This document shows, in pieces, positions 44,401 through 51,678 of a DNA stretch of 64,000 nucleotides. The stretch's first letter is position 1; every line of letters begins with the position of its first letter. The notes beneath the pieces are model-generated. The model had not been told where the DNA came from. It saw only the letters and a list, made by a program, of their open reading frames with translations, and ran no database searches. Source of the stretch: Pseudopedobacter sp965218985 (GTDB lineage Bacteria; Bacteroidota; Bacteroidia; Sphingobacteriales; Sphingobacteriaceae); assembly GCA_965218985.1 (NCBI GenBank), contig CBDCMP010000006.1, positions 62,001 through 126,000 of the forward strand, read 5' to 3'. The position numbers and the translations under genes were made by a program.

Positions 44401-45381
44401 TCTTATACGGATCAAGCACTGATACCAAACACCATATACTGGTACAAGGTACGAGCTGTTCGTACAGATGGAAAGAACTCCAATTATTCAAATCTGGTAT
44501 CCGCAAGTACGCTGTCTTACTTCCTATCCATCAATTTTAACCGTGATGACCCGGCTCCATCTCCTTGGAACAATACAAATAAGAATCCTGAGAACGGTGA
44601 CCGATTCAACAATTTAAAAGACGACAATGGTGTAAGTACAAGTATATCCCTCACCATGATTGATAACTTTACCGGAGCCAATAACTTAGGAGTGGTGACA
44701 GGAAGCAACAGCGGGAAATATCCGGATGTGGTTAACAAATGGTTCTACTATTCTGAGAAAAATGAGACAGCCAGAATCAAACTGAGCGGATTAAATCAGA
44801 CGATGGCTTATGATTTTGAATTCTTTGGAAGCTGGTATAACCCTTTTGCCAATGGAAACACCAGCTATACCATCAATGGAGCTAAGGTGTTGTTAGACCC
44901 TGCAAACAATACCACTAAAACGGTATTTTTGTCAAATATCATTCCGGATGGAAATGGGGAGATATTTATAGATATATTTATGCAACCGGAAGCGCAGTAT
45001 GCTTTTATAAATGCATTGATTGTCAAGGCTCATGCTAAGCTTCCAACAAACGGAAATGCTATGCTGGTAAAAAACAACACTTTAAATGTCTTAGATTTAG
45101 ACGGCAGTTCAGGAGGAAAAGTAACTGTTTATCCAAATCCTTTTTATGATCATATTGATCTGAAGTTAGATAACATCAATCAGGACAGTAAGAAGTTAAA
45201 ACTACAGTTGACTGATATCAATGGGAGAGTATTGAAAGTGAAGGATTATGCCCTAAACGGCGGCTATCTTAAAAATTTCACGCTGCCTGTTGATGATCTG
45301 GATTTGAAATCTGGTATATATTTATTGCACGTAATTATTGATGGTAATAAAGGTGATATGATTAAGATAATTAAGTTATAA
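38464..45381 (+). CDS. Giant secreted multidomain esterase with T9SS tail
   Basis: A 2305-aa extracellular protein. Signal peptide 1-21. Esterase about 75-290 (LMLHGKGEVG; nucleophile S179 in HGLSYGG; D227; H259 in ELGHGVW). Two Ig-like segments to about 445. FN3 domains near 450-545, 548-638, 788-877, 1098-1192, 1560-1655 and 1925-2017. PA14 about 640-781. LamG-like about 879-1087. Cadherin/Put_Ig-like repeats about 1193-1385 and 1656-1748. Three copies of an unassigned 165-175-residue module (about 1386-1555, 1749-1920, 2018-2190). T9SS type A tail about 2219-2305 (VYPNPFYDHIDLKL). Probable surface-bound polysaccharide esterase and adhesin-like scaffold. No terminator is seen before the receiver gene. 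Confidence 0.82.
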   Translation: MKRFLLLIFILLTASAVSVEAQNNATVLNPNDVVNFLDVSAPLPAVPANNNTIYKWYATKKVSWNTTNYKAYIFNGLNFRLRFPKNYNPADTSKKYPLILMLHGKGEVGDVYENDLQLVNGGQIHDNAVINGQFDGFLLFPESTGPWGSYYFDRINQLINIMADNAHVDLNRIVVHGLSYGGAGTNGIIASYPKLFAAALPMSPVGGWSNFSQTAYIPMWVSQGGLDINPDPGYTTLMVNQLRDLGANVIFTIYPELGHGVWNSTYSNPDFFPYINRAHKANPLVFFGRTEFCPGDVVSVKLGLSPGFDGYQWRKDGTIIAGATNNTYQATQFGTYEARFKRGTVWSPWSPTPVVIKLKSATIPPTITVKGINSSVLPAGNGTNNVTLEVPIGYAQYQWHKSGSTAVLSTTNELLVSQPGDYVVQITELYGCSSNDSQPFNVISANGNNKPDAVTNFSAQASSKTAVSLSWKDVLNPQNNETAFEIYRSLTANSGFTMIAKVPADSLKYIDEGLSANTKYYYTIRSINLNGASAISQAINATTLTDDVPPTSPGNLRITGVSKSFIDITWEQSSDDIGVEWYDIYLNGQKFYSTEADNNSFRIGSLNDGVTYTVKVLAKDFSGNLSAPSNQVTVKTASNGFNYKYYEGLWTSLPNFNLLTPIASGITDDIDLSVKQRTTNFGVVYEGFITIPVTGNYTFETYSDDGSKMYIGNYDPTATALVNNDGAHGLQYREGTVYLTQGAHPITVTYIQAGGGYDLKLFWKNTANGVVSRQQIPKSFFTDNQAPLVKPAMVSNVNAVATDYDKIKVTWTDHSSDETGFEIYRAKDILGPYVFAHKAEANTVSYTDVNLSPETNYFYKIKTISNAGESDFSGIFQELKLNFNNSFNDESSFDRNATGYNGAAFSTVKKEGSHALSLDGVNDYVNIGNTTTGGFLNTAFDARTISFWFNPQLLTQNRTLLDIGSSSNGISLRTNLTNLELGIASNNVRRTLSTSIALNTWYLITVVYDANSLKFYKDGVLVDAATDLTFTSILATTDGSRLGYRNGSNAFNYNTNYYAKGLIDAFIIYNGALSSDEIQSLYSLNPIDAKAKTIALPAAPIKPAQVVATSLSSKSIRINWAIDSLSYGPLKYALYRSTSDSSNFVKFFDGELTSGKLTDSSLVAHQTYYYKLKSSNVGGESSFSSTVSAITKNTKPLIATLADKIIRYDQPSSLDLTALDADGDSVHFSLAQNVDFIALTSVSANSARLNFNPSEASVGIHYLKVIGQDDFGGIDTMSFKLTVNQNYTPSLAVDTSVYALNENTTGEIGLTGNDLNTADSLNFTLNYQTPGFVNLVKTGDRTAKLVFSPSYADAGVYHFFVKVNDQNSAIDSTAITLTVNDVNPGYRIYVNFANNSSQGGYWNNVNSPVNGKVFSRFINEQLDSTNVGLVVTSDWQNWWNNSGNNGVYSNALYPIDVTNTSWALNNSSQTFKLTGLSSSLKYDLSFLSSKYNDNSYYTTISSDTDTVSINPSNNTTDLVTLPSLRPNSEGELTVTISSQVNANAVINALLITASIPSVDVPSSPRDLTATYQDETKKVKLSWTDAAFDETGYDIYRAVGSGDYVFYHHLSANSVEYLDSAFVGNAQLSYKVKAVNELGGSAFSNAAQITTPNKIPTLSAIANQELKAGKAVELTIQANDDIADVLTITGTNLPSFATLSTISNGLSKLILNPTLLNVGDYKGITIQTADNHGGLVEVNFDINVKDSNDVSIKINFNQYNSQAYPWNNTNASPSAGLTLSDLKDTNGAGTGLGLQLLSAWSGANNLGMNTGNNSAAYPDNVMSTFYYDLSGDSKEIKITGLEASKTYSFKFFASWQNPWAYGITKYMIGTDTVVLDPANNLTNTVQINNVMGDQNGQAIIKVERQSGSTFIFIGSLIINSYLYTGNPITPSDLTAIGVSKNSINLKWKDNSNNEDGFEIYRASSENGAYALVYTTPASTSSYTDQALIPNTIYWYKVRAVRTDGKNSNYSNLVSASTLSYFLSINFNRDDPAPSPWNNTNKNPENGDRFNNLKDDNGVSTSISLTMIDNFTGANNLGVVTGSNSGKYPDVVNKWFYYSEKNETARIKLSGLNQTMAYDFEFFGSWYNPFANGNTSYTINGAKVLLDPANNTTKTVFLSNIIPDGNGEIFIDIFMQPEAQYAFINALIVKAHAKLPTNGNAMLVKNNTLNVLDLDGSSGGKVTVYPNPFYDHIDLKLDNINQDSKKLKLQLTDINGRVLKVKDYALNGGYLKNFTLPVDDLDLKSGIYLLHVIIDGNKGDMIKIIKL

Positions 45382-45439
45382 CTGTTAACTTTCCGGTTAT
45401 TTAACCCTAGTGATATTCACATTATTTAAATCATAGGTG

Positions 45440-45823
45440 ATGCAAAAGAAAACGATTTTAATTGTAGATGATGAACCTGCGATCCGTCTGTTACTTAATG
45501 AAGTGCTAAAGAAGGATTATAATATATTGACTGCAAACGACGGTTTAGCATGTATATCCTGGCTGTCTGCAGGCAATAAGGTTGATTTGATCATCACCGA
45601 TATCAGCATGCCGAATTTAAGTGGAATCGAGCTGATCAAAAATCTGCGATTCAGCACAAAAATGCGTGATATACCGATCATCGTATTGTCTGCAAACTCG
45701 GATGAGGAATCATTGAACAGATCATATCAAAATGGTGTTTTTGAATTCTTCACTAAACCTTTTGATCCCAATAAGCTTAAAACCGCCATAAAAGAAGCCA
45801 TAACATTCATAGATACTTTTTAA
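45440..45823 (+). CDS. Stand-alone response-regulator receiver protein
   Basis: A 127-aa single receiver domain. ILIVDDEPAIR holds the acidic pair, LIITDISMPNLSG the phospho-acceptor aspartate, IIVLSANSDEE the Thr/Ser switch, and EFFTKPFDP the conserved lysine. There is no output domain. The frame opens at a GTG at 45437, but the adjacent ATG at 45440 is preferred. It ends 1 nt before the phosphoglycosyl transferase gene, which itself carries a receiver-like N-terminus, so a shared control circuit is inferred. No histidine kinase gene is in the window. Confidence 0.92.
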   Translation: MQKKTILIVDDEPAIRLLLNEVLKKDYNILTANDGLACISWLSAGNKVDLIITDISMPNLSGIELIKNLRFSTKMRDIPIIVLSANSDEESLNRSYQNGVFEFFTKPFDPNKLKTAIKEAITFIDTF

Positions 45824-45824
45824 T

Positions 45825-46937
45825 ATGATAGATACTTTTACCGAAAAACAAATCTCTCAAGTTATAGACAGTGACTATAATACCATATTATGTATAGGAG
45901 AGAAATCGACATACTTTAAGAAGCAACTGACCGATCATCAATATTTATGCGTCCATTTCATGGATATAGAGCAGGCCTCTCAATTATTGGGAGATGCTTT
46001 AACTGAATATGGTTTTTTGCCTCATGCGATCATTGTTGATGCCGACCTGGAGGGTCATGAATTAAATGGATTTCTAACACTGATCAAGAAATCTGCTTTG
46101 CTTAGAGATATTCCATTATTCTTATTCGTGAATCATTTGGATAAATCAGATTTTGAGAAATATAACAGAATATCCTTAATTGATGATATCTATTCCAAAG
46201 CTTCTCATGTGAATGAATTGATCGGAAGAATCGAATTTCTGAAAAAATATAAAAAGGAAATCAAGAAGCTAAATGATATCAATCCTGTTGTTAAAGTTGA
46301 TAATGAGAACCAGTTTGATTTAAATCCTATCTTCAAAAGGGCCGGGGATATGGTGATAGCTGCCGTCTTGATCGTTATGTTGGCTCCTTTATTTATCTTG
46401 ATCGGACTGGTGATATCATTAGAATCAAGGGGGCCGGTTTTTTATTCCTCTTTAAGAGCCGGCAAGGGATTTAAGGTGTTTAAGTTCTATAAATTCAGGA
46501 CTATGTTTCAAAATTCTGATTCTATGATCAAGAAATTAGCCCATCTCAACCAATATAATAACACTGAAAAAGCTAATTTTTTCAAAATATCCAATGATCC
46601 TCGTATAACTAAAGTAGGAGGATTTCTAAGAAATACAAGTTTAGATGAATTGCCACAATTATTCAATGTATTGAAAGGTGATATGTCCATAGTTGGTAAC
46701 AGACCCTTACCACTATACGAAGCGAATAGCATTACCACTGATGATTATTCTAGAAGATTTTTAGCTCCCGCGGGTTTAACTGGCCTTTGGCAAGTTTCCA
46801 AAAGAGGGAATAAAAATATGTCAACTGAAGAAAGGCTCGACCTTGATATCACCTATTCTGAACAATGGTGTTTCATGTCTGATTTTAACATCATCATGAG
46901 AACACCAAAAGCCTTGATTCAAAAAGACAATGTATAA
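45825..46937 (+). CDS. Receiver-like domain fused to an EPS-priming phosphoglycosyl transferase
   Basis: A 370-aa membrane protein. Residues about 1-145 resemble a receiver fold: HAIIVDADLEG (aspartate position), LFLFVNHLDK, and DIYSKAS (lysine), but the N-terminal acidic pair is missing (ILCIGEKS). From about 167 the bacterial sugar transferase domain begins: KRAGDMVIAAVLIVMLAPLF as membrane helix, ESRGPVFYSSLRAGKGFKVFKFYKFRTM, DPRITKVGGFLRNTSLDELPQ and GDMSIVGNRP. It transfers a sugar-1-phosphate to undecaprenyl phosphate to start the EPS unit. The N-terminal fusion suggests activity is regulated by partner binding. Confidence 0.88.
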   Translation: MIDTFTEKQISQVIDSDYNTILCIGEKSTYFKKQLTDHQYLCVHFMDIEQASQLLGDALTEYGFLPHAIIVDADLEGHELNGFLTLIKKSALLRDIPLFLFVNHLDKSDFEKYNRISLIDDIYSKASHVNELIGRIEFLKKYKKEIKKLNDINPVVKVDNENQFDLNPIFKRAGDMVIAAVLIVMLAPLFILIGLVISLESRGPVFYSSLRAGKGFKVFKFYKFRTMFQNSDSMIKKLAHLNQYNNTEKANFFKISNDPRITKVGGFLRNTSLDELPQLFNVLKGDMSIVGNRPLPLYEANSITTDDYSRRFLAPAGLTGLWQVSKRGNKNMSTEERLDLDITYSEQWCFMSDFNIIMRTPKALIQKDNV

Positions 46938-46947
46938 TTGTCTTTTT
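46921..46947 (+). terminator. Hairpin spanning the stop codon of the phosphoglycosyl transferase gene
   Basis: AAAAAGACAA (46921-46930) pairs perfectly with TTGTCTTTTT (46938-46947). The TAA stop lies in the loop. The A-rich/T-rich arms fit a bidirectional weak terminator. Confidence 0.5.
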
Positions 46948-46972
46948 GAATTTTATCTCCCCCAAACAGCTG

Positions 46973-47012
46973 TTTTTATAAAATGAAAGATTAATCTTTC
47001 ATTTTATAAAAA
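46973..47012. repeat. Perfect 40-bp palindrome between the priming transferase and Wzc genes
   Basis: TTTTTATAAAATGAAAGATT is followed directly by its exact reverse complement with no loop. It could fold as a hairpin flanked by A and T runs in either direction. It may be a terminator or a processing or cruciform site. Confidence 0.85.
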
Positions 47013-47096
47013 ACAATATTTTTGATGAATAACAGATAAAATTCTTTTATCGTTGTAACTTCAACCTTATTTTGTAGTATAACATCGTTAAAATTC

Positions 47097-49331
47097 ATGG
47101 ACTTAATTATATTATTCAGAACACTGTTAAGAAAAATTTGGATTTTGATCCTCATTCCGCTTTTATCCGGAATATTGGTTTACCTTTTAACATCTCATAT
47201 CAAAAAAGAATATTTATCCAGGGCTCAATTAGCTACAGGGTTCACGGTCAAAGATTTGACTAATCAGGATTTTAACATTATGACATCAGATGTCAAGTTT
47301 GATAATCTGATTGAAAACATGCTTTCTCCACAGGTTGTTTCACAAACGGGACACCAACTGTTGATCCATGATTTGAGCGGGCCCAAATCCTACTCTGAAA
47401 ATGTTGAAATTAAGGATTCTATTAAAACTTTAATTTCAAAGATTGGAAGATCGGAAATCATCAATGTACTTCAATCAAAAATAAAGACTCAAACCATCTT
47501 AAACTCAAATGATCCTTTAGAAAGAGCTATCTATAAAATATTAGAAGCCTATGGATATGATGATGAATCGTTAAAAGATGTCATCAGTGTGCAGCGATCT
47601 GGAAGATCAGACTATGTGAATGTTTATGCCAAAACGATAGATCCTTTAGAAAGTGCATTTATCGTGAATAGTTTGTGCCGTGATTTCCTGAAATTCAACA
47701 ATTCCACAAGGGATACCAGGAATATAGGTTCGCTGGATACTTTAAAGCAATTGGTAGAAGAGAAAAGGAAATATTTAAGTGAGAAGCAAAAAGAGTTGAC
47801 AGATTTTAAAACCATGATTGGTATTTTAGACCTCAACACCAGCGGCAGCAGTAAAGTTGATTTAATCAGTAGTTTTGAGCAAACGCTCTCCAAAGAGAGA
47901 AGTGACCTGGTGGAATCTGAATCAGAGTTCAGGGAGATCAACAATCGGTTGAGAGCAATAGCGGGAGGCACACAAAGTCAAAGCATATCTACTGATCTAC
48001 TGGCTTTGCGAACACAAATCAATGATTTGGATGATGCGTATCAACGTACCAAAGATCCATCCATATTGGTAAGGCTGAAGGAATTGACTAAGAAGAGGGA
48101 TGATTTAGCTGGAACTTATGATATAGATAATTTGAAAGATGATAAGAAGAAAAAAAGTGATTTAGAAGATAGGGCCAGTGAATTAAGGGCTAAAATAAAT
48201 TCCAGCAGACAAAATATCAGATCGCTTCAAAACCGTATAGCCGCTTTAAATTCAAATGTTAGCTCTTATGCGGGAAAAGAGGCGGAAATGAATGCTTTAG
48301 AGCAGGAGGTGGACTTGGCTCAGACAGATTATGCAACGATAAATGCAAGATATAATGATGCAACAAGTCTGAATACATCTTTTAACGCCAGTGGGATTAC
48401 CCAATCGCTGGTAGGTCAGCCTGCTATAAAACCTGAACGATCCAAAAGACTCCTCATAGTGATAGCAGATATCGTCGCTACATTTGTAGTTTGTGTCGTA
48501 GTGATCGTGATCGCTTTATATTTCGATTCTTCTGTTAAAACACCATCAAATTTTATAAAAGCCACAAAAATAAAAGTGATAGGATCCATTCCGTTACTGA
48601 GCTTAGATAAAAAATCAAAAAAATTCTTTTTTGAAGAGGATTTAAAAGGAATGAATCCTGCCAACAATAAGAAGTTAAATAATCTGCTCAATAAGCTGAG
48701 GTACGAAATCGAATCTTCTAACTGCAAGTTGGTTCTTTTCACAAGTACGAATGATCAAACAGGGAAAACAACCGTTTTATCCTTGTTATCTGGTTTTTAT
48801 TCAAAGAGCAAGAAAAGAATTCTGATTATTGATAGCAACTTCTCTCATAATGAAATCACTCAAAACTTAGAAGTCGATCCGGATCTAAAAACGAATGGTT
48901 CTAAACTCATGATAGATGAGGGGGCCCGATCATCTGACCAAGGAAAGGAGGACTTAGCTGTCAGCAATGTACGCGATATCATGCCTGCTCAAAACACTAA
49001 AGTTGTTCATACACCTTATGATAATGTGGATGTTATGGGATGCAGACAGGATTATTATTTGCAGACTGAAAAATTTCCACTTAACGAACCTTTTAATAAA
49101 TTTAAAAATCTGGTTGAGGATTATGATTATATTTTTATTGAAGGACCTTGTTTAAACACCTATCCAGACTCAAAAGAGCTTGCGAAATATGTGGATGGAG
49201 TGGTCTTAGTGAGTTCTTTGCAAGATCCAATCAAACATATTGATAAAGAATCATTGAATTTCCTAAAAGGATTGGGACCTGAATTTCTGGGAGCCATTTT
49301 AAATAAAGTAGACATCAGAGATATTTCATAA
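47097..49331 (+). CDS. Wzc-like polysaccharide co-polymerase with an eroded BY-kinase domain
   Basis: A 744-aa inner membrane protein. Two helices (about residues 13-33 and 460-482, IVIADIVATFVVCVVVIVIAL) bracket a long periplasmic coiled-coil (for example LKQLVEEKRKYLSEKQKELTD). The C-terminal ATPase region has a Walker A-like STNDQTGKTT (about 550-557; first glycine/alanine replaced), Walker A' ILIIDSNFS (about 575), and a Walker B-like YIFIEGPC (about 676; aspartate replaced by Glu). No tyrosine cluster at the C-terminus. It would control EPS polymerisation and export, probably without normal tyrosine kinase activity. Confidence 0.85.
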   Translation: MDLIILFRTLLRKIWILILIPLLSGILVYLLTSHIKKEYLSRAQLATGFTVKDLTNQDFNIMTSDVKFDNLIENMLSPQVVSQTGHQLLIHDLSGPKSYSENVEIKDSIKTLISKIGRSEIINVLQSKIKTQTILNSNDPLERAIYKILEAYGYDDESLKDVISVQRSGRSDYVNVYAKTIDPLESAFIVNSLCRDFLKFNNSTRDTRNIGSLDTLKQLVEEKRKYLSEKQKELTDFKTMIGILDLNTSGSSKVDLISSFEQTLSKERSDLVESESEFREINNRLRAIAGGTQSQSISTDLLALRTQINDLDDAYQRTKDPSILVRLKELTKKRDDLAGTYDIDNLKDDKKKKSDLEDRASELRAKINSSRQNIRSLQNRIAALNSNVSSYAGKEAEMNALEQEVDLAQTDYATINARYNDATSLNTSFNASGITQSLVGQPAIKPERSKRLLIVIADIVATFVVCVVVIVIALYFDSSVKTPSNFIKATKIKVIGSIPLLSLDKKSKKFFFEEDLKGMNPANNKKLNNLLNKLRYEIESSNCKLVLFTSTNDQTGKTTVLSLLSGFYSKSKKRILIIDSNFSHNEITQNLEVDPDLKTNGSKLMIDEGARSSDQGKEDLAVSNVRDIMPAQNTKVVHTPYDNVDVMGCRQDYYLQTEKFPLNEPFNKFKNLVEDYDYIFIEGPCLNTYPDSKELAKYVDGVVLVSSLQDPIKHIDKESLNFLKGLGPEFLGAILNKVDIRDIS

Positions 49332-49362
49332 GCTTTTATATTTATCTCCATCAGATCCCATA

Positions 49363-50523
49363 ATGCATAATTTCTTTAATTCTGTCCTCTCAAAATTAAC
49401 CAGAATAACTTCTGGTGGGAAATTAATCAAAGAGATAGATGGGTTAAGGTTCATAGCGATCATTCCCGTTTTGATACAACATTTTTCAGAACGCTTTCAA
49501 CGTAACACGATCAGCGTTTATGAAATTCAATCGGTCGATCAATATATCAACTTATTGGCCTCCAGAGGGTTTTTAGGGGTCTATATCTTCTTCGTAATCA
49601 GTGGGTTTGTATTGGCTCTTCCTTTTGCGGCACATAAATTCCAGGATAAAAAGAAGGTGCATGTTTCAAGTTATTTCTGGAGGAGGTTGACCAGGCTTGA
49701 GCCTCCTTACGTGTTATGGATCACCGTTTTCTTCATTATAGCGGTTTTAAATCATCGTTTGTCTTTTATAGAAGATTTACCACATTATCTGGCAAGTATC
49801 ACCTACACCCATTCACTAATTTATCACGAGTGGTCACCCATCAATCCTCCCACATGGACATTAGAGATTGAGATACAATTTTACATCCTTGCACCGTTTT
49901 TGTCCATGTTTTTCTTTCAGATAAAAAATAAATACCTAAGAAGAGGATTTAACACCTTAGTCATTCTTGTTTTAATGCTGGTTCAGCAGCATTTTCTTTT
50001 ATTTAGAAATCCGTATAGTTTAACTATTTTAGGACACCTGCAATATTTCCTGATTGGATTCATGCTGGTTGACATCTATTTAAATGATTGGGCAAAAATA
50101 GAATCTAAAGCACTGTATGATTATATAGGAATAATTTCTTTGGCAGCTTTGATATATTCATGGAGCTGGGATTTTGAATTGCTCAATCGTTTTCTAACCA
50201 TCATCTGTTTATTCATTTTTTTTATATCGGCCTTTAAGGGGATTTACCTCAATAAGTTTTTGACAAATAAATGGATCACTGCAATAGGGGGGATGTGCTA
50301 TACCATTTATTTGATTCATCTCCCTTTTGCTGAATTTTGGATATTATTCACCAAGAGAGTCCAAATCACCAGTCAATATTCCGTTGATTTCGTCATTCAA
50401 TTAATTTGTTTTTTATTCGTGGTGCTTATGATAAGTTCATTTTTTTATATTTGGGTGGAAAGGCCGTTTATGAATAAAAATTGGCCCAGGGAATTTTATT
50501 CGAAACTTAAAACCTATTTTTGA
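49363..50523 (+). CDS. Acyltransferase family 3 membrane protein
   Basis: A 386-aa protein with about ten helices. KEIDGLRFIAIIPVLIQHFSERF holds the Arg and His of the family, and LEPPYVLWITVFF plus TWTLEIEIQFYILAPFLSMFF are further conserved blocks. Lies 31 nt after the co-polymerase gene, so probably part of the same EPS transcript and an O-acyltransferase for the polymer. Confidence 0.87.
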   Translation: MHNFFNSVLSKLTRITSGGKLIKEIDGLRFIAIIPVLIQHFSERFQRNTISVYEIQSVDQYINLLASRGFLGVYIFFVISGFVLALPFAAHKFQDKKKVHVSSYFWRRLTRLEPPYVLWITVFFIIAVLNHRLSFIEDLPHYLASITYTHSLIYHEWSPINPPTWTLEIEIQFYILAPFLSMFFFQIKNKYLRRGFNTLVILVLMLVQQHFLLFRNPYSLTILGHLQYFLIGFMLVDIYLNDWAKIESKALYDYIGIISLAALIYSWSWDFELLNRFLTIICLFIFFISAFKGIYLNKFLTNKWITAIGGMCYTIYLIHLPFAEFWILFTKRVQITSQYSVDFVIQLICFLFVVLMISSFFYIWVERPFMNKNWPREFYSKLKTYF

Positions 50524-50576
50524 TTCAACTATTTGTCAGCTACTTCGTATAAATAACTTATTCATTATACTTACAT

Positions 50577-50678
50577 CTAGTGTTAAGTTAAAAATAGAAA
50601 GTCAAAAGACTTATATCATTGATAATAAGTAATTTAAAAAGATGATTTTTCATCGTTTTATGATTAACATTATACTAA
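50577..50678. repeat. Dispersed repeat family 2, copy 2 (about 102 bp)
   Basis: Matches 10401-10507 across its length with short indels: ctagtgttaagttaaaaatag, cttatatcattgataataag, aatttaaaaagat, gattaacat. Its ends are inverted at 11 of 15 positions. Sits between an acyltransferase and the TolC-like gene. Confidence 0.75.
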
Positions 50679-50735
50679 TGCAAGTGGAGCTATTTTATAT
50701 TTAATTAAAAACGAATTTATATTTAAAATTTTTTT

Positions 50736-51446
50736 ATGAAAATTAAACTTTTATATCTAGCATTTTTATTGTTCCCTCTCCATTTATGGGCACAAAAAAA
50801 TTTGATTAAGGATTCAATGCCTGTAATCATTGTGCCAGAGAATTATAACACAGAAGAATTTAGAAATAAATTAGTGGAAGAAGCCAATAAAAACGTTTCT
50901 GTTACCCGAGAAGCTTTAAATGAAGCCGAAATCGCTAAATATCAACTCAGCGCGAGCAAAATTCAATGGCTAAATTATGTTTCTATAACAGGGAACTTAA
51001 ATGAATTCACACTTAGCCCAACTAAATATGAAAATCAGGCGACATTTTATCCCCGATATAATTTTAGCTTAAGCATTCCACTTGGAAGCTTCTTTACTAA
51101 TGCCTATAATACAAAAATTGCCAGATACAATTTGTCCATTGCAAAAGACAGGCAGAAATTCTCCGCAATTCAATTAAGAAGTGATGTGCTTTCCAAATTT
51201 GAAGAATACATTCAGGCCCGTGAATTACTGAAGTTTCAATCTGTCGTTCTTAATGATGAAGAAACTGTTCATGTTTTAAGTGAGAAAAAATTCAAATCAA
51301 ATCAAATCTCTTTAGAGGAGTTTAATAATTCTTCCAAAAGTCTTTTCCTGGAGAAGTCTAAGATAATTGAGCTGCAAAAGAACTATTCTATTGCTAAATA
51401 TGAATTGGAAGCACTGGTTGGGGCTTTACTTGTGGATAACAAATAG
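50736..51446 (+). CDS. Short TolC-like outer membrane efflux protein
   Basis: A 236-aa protein with a signal peptide (residues 1-19, ending LHLWAQ). Helical stretches resemble one OEP repeat: VTREALNEAEIAKYQLSASKIQW, then beta-strands PRYNFSLSIPLGSFF, then a helix rich in Glu and Lys (LLKFQSVVLNDEETVHVLSEKKFKSN). Normal TolC has two such repeats and about 430-470 residues, so this is a half-length member. It may act as a homotrimer or hexamer export channel for the EPS, which is inference. Confidence 0.7.
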   Translation: MKIKLLYLAFLLFPLHLWAQKNLIKDSMPVIIVPENYNTEEFRNKLVEEANKNVSVTREALNEAEIAKYQLSASKIQWLNYVSITGNLNEFTLSPTKYENQATFYPRYNFSLSIPLGSFFTNAYNTKIARYNLSIAKDRQKFSAIQLRSDVLSKFEEYIQARELLKFQSVVLNDEETVHVLSEKKFKSNQISLEEFNNSSKSLFLEKSKIIELQKNYSIAKYELEALVGALLVDNK

Positions 51447-51467
51447 ATTATTGCAAGATGAATGTTC

Positions 51468-51581
51468 TTATTCATAACGGTCCTGTTTTTCAGAAGGGTT
51501 GTTTTTTAGCATATTTAATCCACTGAAGAATCCCCAAATCAAAAAAGCTAAGGCTGGCAGAGCAATGATTTCAAATGGCAT
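51468..51581 (-). CDS. Small single-helix membrane protein
   Basis: A 37-aa minus-strand frame: MPFEIIALPALAFLIWGFFS is one strong membrane helix, followed by a charged tail (LKNNPSEKQDRYE). It starts 98 nt after the polymerase gene on the same strand and lies in a stretch with no other gene. No Shine-Dalgarno site is evident. The helix-plus-charged-tail layout is like known small membrane proteins, but the family is not known. Confidence 0.5.
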   Translation of the reverse strand: MPFEIIALPALAFLIWGFFSGLNMLKNNPSEKQDRYE

Positions 51582-51678
51582 AATTTATAGAGGTAAGTAG
51601 GTAGGGTTAAGTTAAGAAATAAATATCTTTATTATTTTCAATGATCATTATTAGTATATTGATCCATTGACGTTGTTT

